A stretch of DNA of 64,000 bases from Symbiodinium natans. Taxonomy: Eukaryota; Sar; Dinophyceae; Suessiales; Symbiodiniaceae. The notes beneath the pieces are model-generated. The model saw only the letters and a program-made list of their open reading frames with translations, was not told where the DNA came from and searched no databases. The stretch covers positions 900,001 through 964,000 of the forward strand of contig CAJNDS010002079.1 of NCBI GenBank assembly GCA_905221605.1, in the 5' to 3' direction. This document shows, piece by piece, positions 21,150-29,999 of the stretch. A program made the position numbers and the translations under genes. Within the stretch, counting starts at the first letter, position 1; each line of letters opens with the position of its first letter.

Positions 21150-21660
21150 AACCCTAAACCCTGAACCCCTAAACCCCCCAAAATCCCAAAAAAAAAACCA
21201 AAACCCCAAAACCCCAAAACCCCAAAACCCCCAAACCCCCAAACCCACAAACCACCAAACCCCCAAACCCCCAAACCCCCAAACCCCCAAACCCCCAAAC
21301 CCCCAAACCCCCAAACCCCAAAACCCCAAAACCCCAAAACCCCAAAACCCCCAAACCCCCAAACCCCAAAGCCCCAAAGCCCCAAAACCCCAAAAACCCC
21401 AAAACCCCAAAACCCCAAAACCCCAAAACCCCAAAACCCCAAAACCCCAAAACCCCAAAAAAACCCCAAACCCCCAAAACCCCAAAACCCCAAAACCCCA
21501 AAACCCCAAAACCCCAAAACCCCAAAACCCCAAAACCCCAAAACCCCAAAACACCAAAACCCCAAAACCCCAACCCCCAAACCCAAAACCCCTAAACCCC
21601 TAAACCCCTAAATCCCACAAAACTCCCAAACCCCAAAAGCCCTAAACCCCTAAACCCTAA
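21150..21660 (+). repeat. CCCCAAAA/CCCCCAAA array
   Basis: Nearly 400 bp of C4A4 and C5A3 octamers flanked by CCCTAAA-like units. C4A4 is the telomere unit of spirotrich ciliates, but it grades into CCCTAAA variants, so local drift is the simpler explanation. Confidence 0.95.
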
Positions 21661-21674
21661 ACTACAAAGATCAG

Positions 21675-21777
21675 CCTCTGAATTCCCCGAGCTGTGGCGA
21701 CTGAGGACTGCTCCGGTCGTACTGGCGCCCATTGACGGTGCAATGCTCCTGGCGCGTTTTCGGGTTGGACTGTTTAG
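21675..21777 (+). CDS. P1 gene exon a
   Basis: Acceptor AAAGATCAG, donor TTTAG/GTTTAGGG. Reads SEFPELWRLRTAPVVLAP then GAMLLARFRVGLF. It exits with two bases of a codon, matching exon b. Unknown protein. Confidence 0.55.
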
Positions 21778-21967
21778 GTTTAGGGTTTTGGGTTTAGGGT
21801 TTAGGTTTAGGGTTTAGGGTTTGGGGTGTAGGGTTTAGGGTTTAGGGTTTGGGGTGTAGGGTTTGGGGTTTGGGGTTTGGGCTTTAGGGTTAGGGTTTAG
21901 GGTTTAGGGTTTAGGGTTTAGGGTTTAGGGCTAGACCCAAGAGTGTCCTAACTTAAACAAATCCCAG
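21778..21967 (+). other. P1 intron a-b, mostly TTTAGGG
   Basis: 190 bp, GT-AG. The first 155 bp are TTTAGGG/TTTGGGG/GGTGTAG units beginning at the donor itself (GTTTAGGG); a short unique tail ends AAATCCCAG. Confidence 0.55.
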
Positions 21968-22064
21968 TCTTCTTGGTGGATATTGTGGATATCTTGAAGA
22001 GTTCTGGGAAGATCTAGAGTCTCGGGAATCCTTGGCACGCGATACACCGAGTTCAGGCATCAGG
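21968..22064 (+). CDS. P1 gene exon b
   Basis: 32 codons with acidic, aromatic text (LGGYCGYLEEFWEDLESRES). Enters with one base, matching the two left by exon a, and exits in phase 0. Confidence 0.55.
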
Positions 22065-22182
22065 GTTTCTTAGCGCCCCATACCCTTAACCCTAAACCCT
22101 AAACGCTACACCCTAAACCCTAAACCGTAAACACTAAACCGTAAACCCAGTCCCCTGGGAGGATCCGAAAAGTAGAGCCCCC

Positions 22183-22378
22183 CGAATAGTGCCCTATACT
22201 ACTGTTGGGTCATTCTTCGGAACCCTTACGGGCGTCTACCTTCCTTGAGGACAAAGTGAACCCAAACGGGCTCATGGCTCATAAAATAGGAAGTATAGTA
22301 GTATAGGGTATATGACCGCAATTTTACGGTTCATTTGGTCCTTGAGGTTCGGATCCTCTCCTGGACCCGGGAGTAACC
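22183..22378 (+). mobile_element. Inverted-repeat element (family with gtccttgaggttc end)
   Basis: ttccttgaggacaaagtgaaccc in the middle-left and tttggtccttgaggttcggatc at right; the same modules recur at 52,036-52,212. Internal gtagtatagggtat/atactactg pair. Lies in P1 intron b-c. Confidence 0.55.
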
Positions 22379-22475
22379 TAGGCATAGAAAGGGTAGCCTT
22401 TTTGGTTTTAAAGGGATTATAAGGAAACCCCAACCCTAAAAAAAGGAAAAAAGGGCCTACTCTGGGTCCCAGCCC
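22367..22475 (+). mobile_element. ACCCGGGAGTAACC-family element
   Basis: Begins tggacccgggagtaacctagg, ends ggcctactctgggtcccag. Copies at 41,354, 44,806, 54,291 and 60,766. The right end supplies an AG. Confidence 0.7.
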
Positions 22476-22521
22476 TAAACCCTAAACCCTAAACCATAAA
22501 AAAAAAAGGTCCTAGTCTCAG

Positions 22522-22614
22522 GGGGTCTGGGAAGCCCTTGCAGAGGGTCCTGCGCGGTGTCCTGAGCGCAGGTCTGGAGAACAACACATCCGAGATGAGA
22601 ATTGGTTGAAGCCG
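22522..22614 (+). CDS. P1 gene exon c
   Basis: Acceptor TAGTCTCAG and consensus donor CCG/GTAAGC. 31 codons in phase 0 at both ends (GVWEALAEGPARCPERRSGE, ending DENWLKP). Phase agrees with exons b and d. Confidence 0.65.
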
Positions 22615-22639
22615 GTAAGCTTGCTCTGAAACCCTAACC

Positions 22640-22840
22640 CCCAAACCCCAAACCCCAAACCCCAAACCCTAAACCCCTAAACCCCTAAACCCGTAAACCC
22701 CTAAACCCCTAAACCCCTAAACCCCTAAACCCCTAAACCCCTAAACCCCTAAACCCCTAAGCCCCTAAACCCCTAAACCCCTAAACCCCTAAACCCCTAA
22801 ACCCCAAACACTAAAGCCTAAACCCTAAACCCTAAAACCC
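22640..22840 (+). repeat. CCCCTAAA octamer array
   Basis: About 20 CCCCTAAA units in P1 intron c-d. TTTTAGGG is the Chlamydomonas-type telomere unit but here the extra base is C, not T. Confidence 0.95.
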
Positions 22841-22897
22841 TCAACCCATTCAAAAGCCCCGAGCCCCTGACAAACCCTCAGCCCCAAACCCATTCAG

Positions 22898-22961
22898 GGA
22901 GCATGCCGACCCCAAGTTGTACGGTTAGAACTGTGGGCCTTTTACCACTGTTTACTTGGAG
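22898..22961 (+). CDS. P1 gene exon d
   Basis: Acceptor CCATTCAG; 21 codons (ACRPQVVRLELWAFYHCLL) then a G at the element donor. Phase 0 in, phase 1 out. Confidence 0.55.
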
Positions 22962-23100
22962 GTTCATGGTACTTATGAACCAATTATAGCTGTACTTATC
23001 ATTTACTGTACTTCTAGCCATATTAGGGCACTCAAGGGGCCTATAAGTGGGTTCTAAGTACAGTCATAATTGTTTAAGAAGTACCATGAACCTCCAAGTA
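22954..23100 (+). mobile_element. Introner-like element forming P1 intron d-e
   Basis: Ends TACTTGGAGGTTCATGGTAC and gtaccatgaacctccaagta are near-perfect inverted repeats of over 20 bp. The candidate intron 22,962-23,098 starts GTTCATGG and ends CCTCCAAG, so splice sites sit inside the terminal repeats. A possible TA target duplication flanks it. Exact removal would also keep the reading frame. Confidence 0.7.
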
Positions 23101-23130
23101 CAGGGGCCGAAGTCTGGGCCCTATTATTAT
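23099..23130 (+). CDS. P1 gene exon e
   Basis: Short exon (QGPKSGPYYY) between the element acceptor CCAAG and a GTAAAG donor. Phase 1 in, 0 out. Confidence 0.45.
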
Positions 23131-23196
23131 GTAAAGTGTATGTCAGGGCTGTATAACCAGGGATCCAAATTAAGGGCCCCTTACTTGGAAACTTAG

Positions 23197-23251
23197 AAAG
23201 TTCAAGCCGAAGCAAAGCTGACCCAGGTCTCGAGGTTCGCAAGATTGCAGG
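23197..23251 (+). CDS. P1 gene exon f
   Basis: Acceptor GAAACTTAG; reads KVQAEAKLTQVSRFARLQ; donor G/GTTTAGGG. Intron e-f is 66 bp, intron f-g 499 bp with a CATA microsatellite. Confidence 0.55.
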
Positions 23252-23532
23252 GTTTAGGGTTTAGGGGGGTCAGAGGGTCTATAGGGTTTAGGGTTTGGGG
23301 ATTAAGCTCTAAATAGGGTCTAGGGTTTAGGGCTTAGGTTTTGGGGTGCAGAGATCAGGGTTTGGGGATTAGGTTACGCCACGCAGGACCCCCAAAGACT
23401 GAATGTAGTACTCTTTACGGATATCATGTTCTATCATCATATGTTTTTACTAGATTATAATATTGTGTTGTATTGTGGTATTAAACTGTATGTACACCTA
23501 CAATATAACGATATAGAATATATATATATATA

Positions 23533-23732
23533 ATACATACATACATACATACATACATACATACATACATACATACATACATACATACATACATACATAC
23601 ATACATACATACATACATACATACATACATACATACATACATACATACATACAGACATACAGACATACAGACATACAGACATACAGACATACAGACATAC
23701 AGACATACAGACATACAGACATACAGACACAC
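23533..23732 (+). repeat. (CATA)n then (ACATACAG)n microsatellite
   Basis: About 30 tetranucleotides passing into about ten octamers and a short (CA)n. Minus-strand frames of up to 109 codons across it are artefacts. Confidence 0.98.
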
Positions 23733-23750
23733 ACACACATATCTCGGCAG

Positions 23751-23800
23751 GGGTACCTCTTTGGCAGGAGCTTGCAAGGGAAGCGGTTCAGGAGCTTGGG
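23751..23800 (+). CDS. P1 gene exon g
   Basis: Acceptor ATCTCGGCAG; reads VPLWQELAREAVQELG; donor GGG/GTTTAGGG. Its phase (1 in) agrees with exon f. Confidence 0.55.
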
Positions 23801-23953
23801 GTTTAGGGTTCGGCGTGCAGGGCTCAAGGTGGCTTTGAGGATGCTAGAGGGTTGAGAGGGTTGAGAGGGTTTAGGGTTTAGGGTTTAGGGTTTAGGGTTT
23901 AGGGTTTGGGGTTTCGGGTTTCGGGTTTCGGGTTTGGGACCCAAGGTTGAGAG

Positions 23954-23987
23954 GCTGAGTCTTTCCAGCTTTGTGCTGATGTTCTGG
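23954..23987 (+). CDS. P1 gene exon h (tentative)
   Basis: AESFQLCADVL between GTTGAGAG and a GTGAATG donor; phase 0 in as required by exon g. Very short, so weak. Confidence 0.35.
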
Positions 23988-24144
23988 GTGAATGTTGGAA
24001 ACTGATATCTTCCACTCACAGGGTCAACCCTAAACCCTAAACCCTAAACCCTAAACCCTAAACCCTAAACCATAAACCATAAACCCTAAACCCAAAGGGG
24101 GTGTTCTCAAGAATCTGAGACTCTAGGCATTGGGACTACTTAGG

Positions 24145-24164
24145 GGGGGGGGGGGGGGGGGGGG
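24145..24164 (+). repeat. Poly-G tract
   Basis: A 20-base G run. Similar long homopolymers occur at 3757, 32,700, 40,030, 42,729, 45,115, 47,306 (G) and 16,862, 26,506, 29,908, 48,664, 48,911 (C). Confidence 0.95.
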
Positions 24165-24437
24165 TGCCCCTTTGGAGGGAGGTTTGGCCGTGGAGTTTCG
24201 CGATGCTCTTTGAGGGCTTAGGTTTGAGGGTTTAGGGTTTATGACTTATGGCCCTAGACCCTAAACCCTTTAGCCTAAACCCTGAACCCTAGCCCTTGCT
24301 CTTTAACTGAGGAGCCAGGACCATCTCGAAGAGATGGCGAGCGTTGTCGCGCGCCTGACCAGGGGCTGCGGGGGCAGAACTCCCTAAACCCTAACCCTAA
24401 ACCCTAAACCCTACACCCTAAACCCTAAACCCGTAAA

Positions 24438-24540
24438 CTTGGGATGTTCCCCCTTATACTAACAGTCCTGAATAGGGATGATAATACGGGGTACTATAGG
24501 CCCTATTGAGGACTGTCAGGATAAGGCCCTGAACTCCCAA
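24438..24540 (+). mobile_element. GGGATGTTCCCCC-family element
   Basis: Starts acttgggatgttccccctta; an inverted pair aacagtcctgaatagg / cctattgaggactgtc lies inside. Related copies at 36,548, 42,092 and 53,908. Confidence 0.7.
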
Positions 24541-24676
24541 AACCCTCCTTACGGGTTGCGCAGTGCGAAACCTGAAGCTCCCCCTAAACCCTAAACCCTA
24601 AACCCTATAAACCCTAAACCCTAAACCCTAAACCCTATAAACCCTAAACCCTAAACCCCAAAAACCAAGCCCCCAG

Positions 24677-24709
24677 TCAAACACCTGGCGTCCCGAGTCG
24701 GCATTTCAC
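24677..24709 (+). CDS. Candidate exon downstream in P1
   Basis: Acceptor GCCCCCAG, donor CAC/GTACTT, reads SNTWRPESAFH in phase 0/0; compatible with the exon at 25,035. Confidence 0.4.
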
Positions 24710-25034
24710 GTACTTAGGGTACCTTGGTTTAGGGTTTATAGGGTTAGACCCAAAAGGGAATACACTAGAGCCCTTTTTTAAAGGGCCGTGGGAACCTAAA
24801 CCCTAACAAGGGGCATAAGGGCATGAAAGACTGGGGCCTTGGGTTTGCAGTCAGGATTTGGGTTCAGGGGTTCAGGGGTTCAGGGGTTCAGGGGTTCAGG
24901 GGTTCAGGGGTTCAGGGGTTCAGGGGTTAGGGCTTAGGGTTTAGGGTTTAGGGTTTAGGGTTTGGGGTCTAGGGCTTAGGGTTTAGGCTTTAGGGTTTAA
25001 GGTTTAAGGCTTTGGGATTTGGGGCGGGGAGCAG

Positions 25035-25096
25035 CTTGTACGGGTCACAAAAGCTGGGTGTCGCAAGCAAAAGGAAGCCACATTGATGCGGCGTGG
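25035..25096 (+). CDS. Candidate exon downstream in P1
   Basis: Acceptor GGAGCAG; reads LVRVTKAGCRKQKEATLMRR; exits with GG before GTGGTG. The next exon-like island (25,129-25,164, VAVEAVQSEQI) is in matching phase, but the 32-bp gap of TTTAGGG-like text would be a very short intron. Confidence 0.45.
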
Positions 25097-25128
25097 GTGG
25101 TGTTTAGTGTTTAGGGCTTAGGGTTCAG

Positions 25129-25164
25129 AGTTGCCGTGGAGGCCGTGCAATCTGAACAGATCAT
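25129..25164 (+). CDS. Candidate exon downstream in P1
   Basis: After GGGTTCAG the frame reads VAVEAVQSEQI. Preceded by the 32-bp telomere-like gap described for 25,035. Confidence 0.4.
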
Positions 25165-25382
25165 GTTTTTTTGTTAACCCTAAACCCTAAACCCTAAACC
25201 CTAAACCCTAAACCCTAAACCCTAAACCCTAAACCCTAAACCCTAAACCCTAAATGTTTGCTTGCGTTTGAGGCTTGCGGTTTCTTGCTCGGGCCTTGGC
25301 TAGGATGGGCCTTAAAGCCCTCTGGAAAATATTCCTAAAGCCTAAACCCTAAACCCTAACCCTAAACCCAAAAGAGGGAAAG

Positions 25383-25448
25383 TATGAAATGTCCCAAGGG
25401 CCTACCGAGTTGGGGTTGGAGGCTGCCTTCCTGGAAGTTTTACTTCAG
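25383..25448 (+). CDS. Candidate exon downstream in P1
   Basis: Reads YEMSQGPTELGLEAAFLEVL then LQ/GTGCGG, a good donor. Acceptor GGGAAAG is weaker. Confidence 0.45.
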
Positions 25449-25454
25449 GTGCGG

Positions 25455-25665
25455 GGGTTTAGGGTTTAGGGTTTAGGGTTAGGGTTTAGGGTTTAGGGTT
25501 TAGGGTTTAGGGTTTAGGGTTTAGGGTTTAGGGTTTAGGGTTTAGGGTTTGGGGTTTGGGGTTTAGGGTTTAGGGTTTAGGGTTTAGGGTTTAGGGTTTA
25601 GGGTTTAGGTTTAGGGTTTAAGGGTTTAAGGGTTTAGGGTTTAGGGTTTAGAGTTTAGGGTTGGG
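25455..25665 (+). repeat. TTTAGGG array
   Basis: About 30 units with TTTGGGG and TTTAAGGG variants. Confidence 0.95.
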
Positions 25666-25721
25666 GGTGCAGAAGGCTCACCGGTAACAAGGGCTCTGGG
25701 GCTCTCTCATGTCTCTCAGCT

Positions 25722-25836
25722 ACTATTTGCTTAAGAAGCCAGAAAACACAAAGCAACACATCGTACATGACCCTTATACCGAGGAACCTTTTTTGTTCTG
25801 TGTTTTGTGGGGTTCTTAAGAAAATAGTAGCAAGGT
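25722..25836 (+). mobile_element. Inverted-repeat element (CTACTATTTGCTTAAG family)
   Basis: gctactatttgcttaagaagcc at left and ggttcttaagaaaatagtagc at right are inverted repeats. A relative lies at 58,185-58,310. Ends could splice as GC...AG. Confidence 0.65.
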
Positions 25837-26460
25837 GACGCTTTAGGGCTGTGGGGGATCCAGTTCGCTTAAGTCACTCTCGAAATCGCCCCAACACCTC
25901 AACGCAGCACGCAGTGTGAGGGGGAGGCAGACACGATCTACCCAAGATGGATACAAAACCCTAAGCCCTAAGCCCTGAATCCTAAACACCAAGCCCTACG
26001 CCCTAAATCGTAACAAGGGTACTTGCACGACAAGCTCACCTCAAGCCTGGCGGACCCGATCAAGTGGGTTTGGTGCAATTCAAGGCTTACGGCTTGCGCT
26101 GAGCTCAGCACCTTGCTATGTCCCTAAACTCTAGACCCTAGACCCTACACCCTACACCCCTCTGAGGCCTACCGAGCCCTCGGGCCTAAACATACAAAAG
26201 GGGCGACCCAGCCCAGCAAGGCCTTGAATCCTGCTTGGCTCGCCGCCTGGCTAAACTCCTCACCGGCATGGGGGGGTGTAGGGCTCTCTGTATATATCGG
26301 GTTGAGGGCTTATGGCTTATGGTTTATTACGGTGTAGGGTTTGGGTTTTAGGGTTTGGGTTTAGGCTTTAGGGTTTAGGGTTTAGGGTTATTTCTGTATG
26401 TGTATTCAGGAACTTGTGAGTTACTGCTGTAAACATTTACACATTAACTTGCGAATTACG

Positions 26461-26466
<6 letters not shown>

Positions 26467-26500
<34 letters not shown>
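26467..26500 (+). repeat. (TA)n microsatellite followed by poly-C
   Basis: About 17 TA units, then a 16-base C run ending in CAG at 26,522. Confidence 0.97.
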
Positions 26501-26502
<2 letters not shown>

Positions 26503-26522
26503 TACCCCCCCCCCCCCCCCCA

Positions 26523-26745
26523 GCGCCTAGGTTTTACTGCAAAAAATGAATGTGTGTATCGCAGTAACGTAATGAAGGGTCCTGCCACGCACATGGGCGA
26601 AAGAGCAGCAAGCAGTGCAACACAGCTTGCGGCGAAGTGGTGTTGCACAGGTTTTGGGTCTGTAGCAGAGGAGACAGGATTTGCTGCCAGGCAAAACTGC
26701 TGTTGTACAGCACTACTACGCAACGAATCCCGAAGGCAGTAATGA
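26523..26745 (+). CDS. Doubtful open frame after poly-C
   Basis: A frame of about 70 codons (RLGFTAKNECVYRSNVMKG) follows the poly-C/CAG. The complementary strand is also open. It adjoins the transposase fragment and may be its flank. Confidence 0.25.
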
Positions 26746-26808
26746 TATGGAATTTCCTGCGTGATACACCTGCTGCTCCACAGCCAGAGCATGCGACAGT
26801 CTAGACTC

Positions 26809-27333
26809 TTATGCCCTCAGAAACTTGGCCATGTTTTGGGAGCATAGCTTCCGGCACTCTACCCAAAGGTCCTTGCCTCTGTTCCAGTACTCGTATTGCG
26901 CCGATCTAAGCTTGGCCCTCAGAAGCTTGCTGCCCGCTTTGGAATGTTGATTGACCTGCACATGCTCCTTGAGGAATCGCCAGCCGCGATCCACGATTTG
27001 AGTTCCGGATTTAACCTTCATTGTTCGGCCCTTCTTTCCCGGGATCTGGTGTGTCACTGTCTGCACGTACCTGGGAAGCTGCCACTGCCATTTGCCCTTG
27101 ACTTTGGCACGTTTCTTGCAGTGCCCGACGCGATCGTGGAGAACACCGGGCACCTTGAGCTTGTAGCTACTGTCGGTATGGAGAATGATCTTCCGGCCCT
27201 TCAGGATCTGGTTGGCTATCCACACCACGAACTGCTCCGGGACCAGGGGCGCGTTTCACTGTGATTTTGGGGTTCAACTTTCGCAACACGAGGGTTTCTG
27301 GCTTCCCGCGCTGTACGACGCCAAACGCTAACA
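26809..27333 (-). pseudogene. Transposase-like fragment (DDE type), frameshifted
   Basis: From 27,333 one frame reads GVVQRGKPETLVLRKLNPK and then KRAPGPGA; about 27,245 the reading shifts to another frame that continues FVVWIANQILKGRKIIL, HTDSSYKLKVPGVLHDRV, GTQIVDRGWRFLKEHV and LRSAQYEYWNRGKDLW to a TAA at 26,811-26,809. The HTD acidic motif, the GTQxxDRxWRFLK block and the C-terminal YEYW are features I associate with ISXO2/IS1595-like DDE proteins abundant in dinoflagellates (family name from memory, moderate certainty). The 5' part is replaced by a minisatellite, and the frameshift indicates decay. Confidence 0.65.
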
Positions 27334-27357
27334 TGGAACCCGCGCGACAAGGTGCAA

Positions 27358-27490
27358 GGGGGCAAGGAAAGGAGGCAAGGAGGCAAGGAGGCAAGGAGGC
27401 AAGGAGGCAAGGAGGCAAGGAGGCAAGGAGGCAAGGAGGCAAGGAGGCAAGGAGGCAAGGAGGCAAGGAGGCAAGGAGGCAAGGAGGCAG
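27358..27490 (+). repeat. Minisatellite AAGGAGGC
   Basis: About 16 perfect 8-bp units. All frames are open (period 8, no stops), giving spurious reading frames on both strands. Confidence 0.98.
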
Positions 27491-27499
27491 GAGGCAGAC

Positions 27500-27925
27500 T
27501 TAACTAACATGGAACCCACACGACAAGGGTTGTCGTGTGGGTTCCAGTCTGACCCTGCCGGAAACGCTAACATGGAACCCACACGACAACCTTGTCTTGA
27601 GGGTTCCATGTTAGTTAAGTCCCTTGACTAACATGGAACCCACACAGGAGACAAGAGGCAAGAGGCAAGAGGCAAGACTTAACTAACACGGAACCCACAC
27701 GACAAGGTTGTCGTGTGGGTTCCATGTTGGTTAAGTCTGACCCTGCCGGAAACGCTTGACTAACATGGAACCCAGGGCGAAAGGAGACTGTTGCTGGGAG
27801 GACATGCTGGCGCACGCCTCTTGCCTCTTGTCTCCTTCAAGAGGCAAGAGGCAAGAGGCAAGAGGCAAGAGGCAAGAGGCAAGAGGCAAGAGGCAAGAGG
27901 CAGACTTGACTAACATGGAACCTAG
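27500..27925 (+). repeat. Hairpin/minisatellite cluster (ACATGGAACCCACACGACAA)
   Basis: The module ctaacatggaacccacacgacaa occurs about six times in both orientations, forming hairpins such as cacacgacaa/ttgtcgtgtg (27,520-27,545 and 27,688-27,720). Blocks of AAGAGGC heptamers lie at 27,650-27,675 and 27,837-27,903. Related text (aacatggaacccgcgcgaca) abuts the transposase fragment. Confidence 0.9.
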
Positions 27926-28029
27926 GGTTTAGGGTTCAGGGTTGATGGTTTAGGGTTGAGGGTTTATGGTTCAGGGTTTAGGATCTAGGGTTTAGGGTTT
28001 AGGGTTACTTGCGTGGAGCAGTGCGGCGT

Positions 28030-28374
28030 CTCCGCACACCAGCCTTCTCGCACGTCAGTGTTTTCGCCCAAGTGGCCCAGGACTCTCCCTGCCCTGGGTG
28101 TAGCCAGCAAGAGTAGGTTACAGGCGCCCCCTACTCTAAGGTCTTACTGCTGCAACGTGCGAAAAAGTGAAACATGGTAGTGGGCAAGTTTTGTTTGTAC
28201 AAGTACTCAACCCTAAGGATCATAGCATCAAGGTTCGTGTGTAAAGTTCCCGCGGTCATCGGCGTGCCTGCTGCTTTCAATTTAGGGTTGGTATCCTCCA
28301 ACCTCCAGTTCCTCCTACCTCCAAGTTGTCTTGATTCGTCATCGATGAGTGTTCCTGACTTTCACGTACAAGTG
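28030..28374. other. No gene recognised
   Basis: Unique sequence of moderate GC content. A plus-strand frame begins near 28,174 (MVVGKFCLYKYSTLR) but runs into the repeat cluster at 28,375. Confidence 0.4.
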
Positions 28375-28845
28375 AGGGTAAACTTTCAGCACCTCAAGCC
28401 TTCAAAGTGCCGTACTGTCCCTAAAAAACCAATCCCAGAAGCAGAAAGTGCCGCGCTGTCCCTAAAAAACCTAAAAAATAAGACCCTCACGAAAAGATTG
28501 GTTTGTTAGGGACAGTAGTTCACTTTCAGCGCCTCAGGCCTTCAAAGTGCCGTACCGTCCCTAAAAAAATCAATCTTTGGAAGAGGGCCTGGCTCTATAG
28601 GCCACCAGAATTGGTTCTTTAGGTTTTTTAGGGACAGTACGGCATTTTGGGCTTCTGGGATTGGTTTTTTAGGGACAGTACAGCACTTTCAGCACCTCAA
28701 GCCTTGAAAGTGCTGTACTGTCCCTAAAAAACCAATCTTTGGAAGAGGGCCTATCTGTATAGGCCACCAGAACTGGTTTTTTAGGTTTTTCAGGGACAGT
28801 ACAGCATTTCCGGCTTCTGGGATTGTTTTTTTCGGGACGTAAAGC
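28375..28845 (+). repeat. Cluster of inverted copies of an AGTGCCGTACTGTCCC module
   Basis: aagtgccgtactgtccctaa followed by aaaaccaatc occurs about four times forward and, as gattggttttttagggacag, about four times reversed, pairing over 25-30 bp. A ggaagagggcctnnctnta block recurs at 28,576 and 28,740. Probably nested copies of one palindromic element. Confidence 0.85.
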
Positions 28846-28929
28846 CCTAAACCCTAAACCCTCCAAGAGGCAACTCATCTGAGGCCGGTACCTGAGGCAG
28901 GGAAGAAAATGAGACCTAGGTACTGGGGG

Positions 28930-28969
28930 GGGGGGGTACCATATATGTATATATATATATATATATGCA

Positions 28970-29001
<32 letters not shown>

Positions 29002-29045
29002 AATACATACATACAAAAATAATACATATATATATATATATCCAT
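28930..29045 (+). repeat. AT-rich microsatellite block
   Basis: Poly-G, then (TA)n and (TATG)n runs to about 29,045. Confidence 0.95.
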
Positions 29046-29243
29046 TAAAATGTGAATTTACTAGTACATATGTATAACTTGTTTGTTCAATATTCAGTTC
29101 TTCGTTGCGTATTCTTCGTCTTTTCCTTGTGATGTTTGTCTCTTCTCTTGTTGTTTTGTTTTTTTTTTGGGGGGGGGGCATTTGGATTTAGGGTTGAGAA
29201 TTTAGTGTGGTGCTTCGCTTCTTCAAAGGCCTTGCATCCTCAG

Positions 29244-29278
29244 CCAAGAGAGCCCGAGGCCCTGAAATTGCTTGAGGA
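29244..29278 (+). CDS. P2 exon 1
   Basis: Acceptor TTGCATCCTCAG; reads PREPEALKLLE and exits with GA before GTGTCC. Phase agrees with the next exon. Confidence 0.45.
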
Positions 29279-29392
29279 GTGTCCTCAAACTACCTAGGGT
29301 TCATTTGGTTTAGGGTTTAGGGTTCAGGTTTTAGGGCTAAGGTTGGGGGTTGAGGGGTCACAGCACTGTCACGCTGCATTTCCTGATTTCAG

Positions 29393-29486
29393 AAAGAACG
29401 CCCCAGAGCCTGTAAACCCTGAAGCCTTCGTTAAGGGGCTCCTAGCGGCTCTGGCGTGCGAGAGGCATTTTTTGGGACAGGGGTGG
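29393..29486 (+). CDS. P2 exon 2
   Basis: Strong acceptor TTTCCTGATTTCAG; 31 codons (KNAPEPVNPEAFVKGLLAAL); donor TGG/GTTTAGGG. Enters with one base, completing GAA with exon 1. Unknown protein. Confidence 0.55.
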
Positions 29487-29599
29487 GTTTAGGGTTTTGA
29501 GGTTTCCAGGTTTTCCGGGCGTTTAGGGTGCTTAGGGGTTTTTAGGGTGCCTGCGGTGCTTGGGACTTTTAGGGTTTGGAGTTGTTTAAGGGATTCAAG

Positions 29600-29760
29600 G
29601 GTTTAGGGTTCTTAAGGGAGGGGGGTTCAAGGGTGGTATGTAGCCCAAGGTTCCCTCGTTCTTTTCATGGGCATTTCCCAAAATAGGGGGTATTCCTTTG
29701 GAATCAGGAATCCCCTAACAGTGGGACACACAAAGGGCACCCCTATGTTCGCATGATCTG
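29600..29760. repeat. Dispersed element fragments
   Basis: ggttcttaagggaggggggttcaag matches the left end of the family seen at 48,378; ccaaaatagggggtattcc follows. Confidence 0.5.
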
Positions 29761-29907
29761 ACCCACGCACGATCTGGCTGGCACCCGGCGCTCCTAAACC
29801 CTAAACCCTAAACCCTAAACCCCAAACCCTAGACCCTGAACCCTGAACCCTAAACCCTAAACCCTAGAAGCCCTAAACCTTAAACCCTAGAAGGCCTAAA
29901 CCCTAAC

Positions 29908-29929
29908 CCCCCCCCCCCCCCCCCCCCCC
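29908..29929 (+). repeat. Poly-C tract before an exon
   Basis: A C run of 22 bases, 15 bases upstream of the acceptor CCGCCAG at 29,944; it lies where a pyrimidine tract is expected. Confidence 0.9.
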
Positions 29930-29944
29930 AATCGGCTCCGCCAG

Positions 29945-29998
29945 AAAGTCCCGGCCAAAATCCTCAGCTTCGATGGGCTTAAGCTGGAATCGGGTCTT
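29945..29998 (+). CDS. P2 exon 3
   Basis: Reads KVPAKILSFDGLKLESGL, phase 0/0, donor CTT/GTTACG. Phase agrees with exon 2. Confidence 0.55.
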
Positions 29999-29999
29999 G

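Noticed and set aside
20907-21603. Frames of 134-216 codons over the CCCCAAAA array
   Set aside because: Same artefact: octamer repeat without stops. Only the unique flanks could code.
23455-23827. CYVCM / SVCLYVCM reading frames
   Set aside because: Translation of the CATA/ACATACAG microsatellite in three frames.
27167-27609. PPCLLASL / KEARRQGG proteins
   Set aside because: Translation of the AAGGAGGC minisatellite in several frames.
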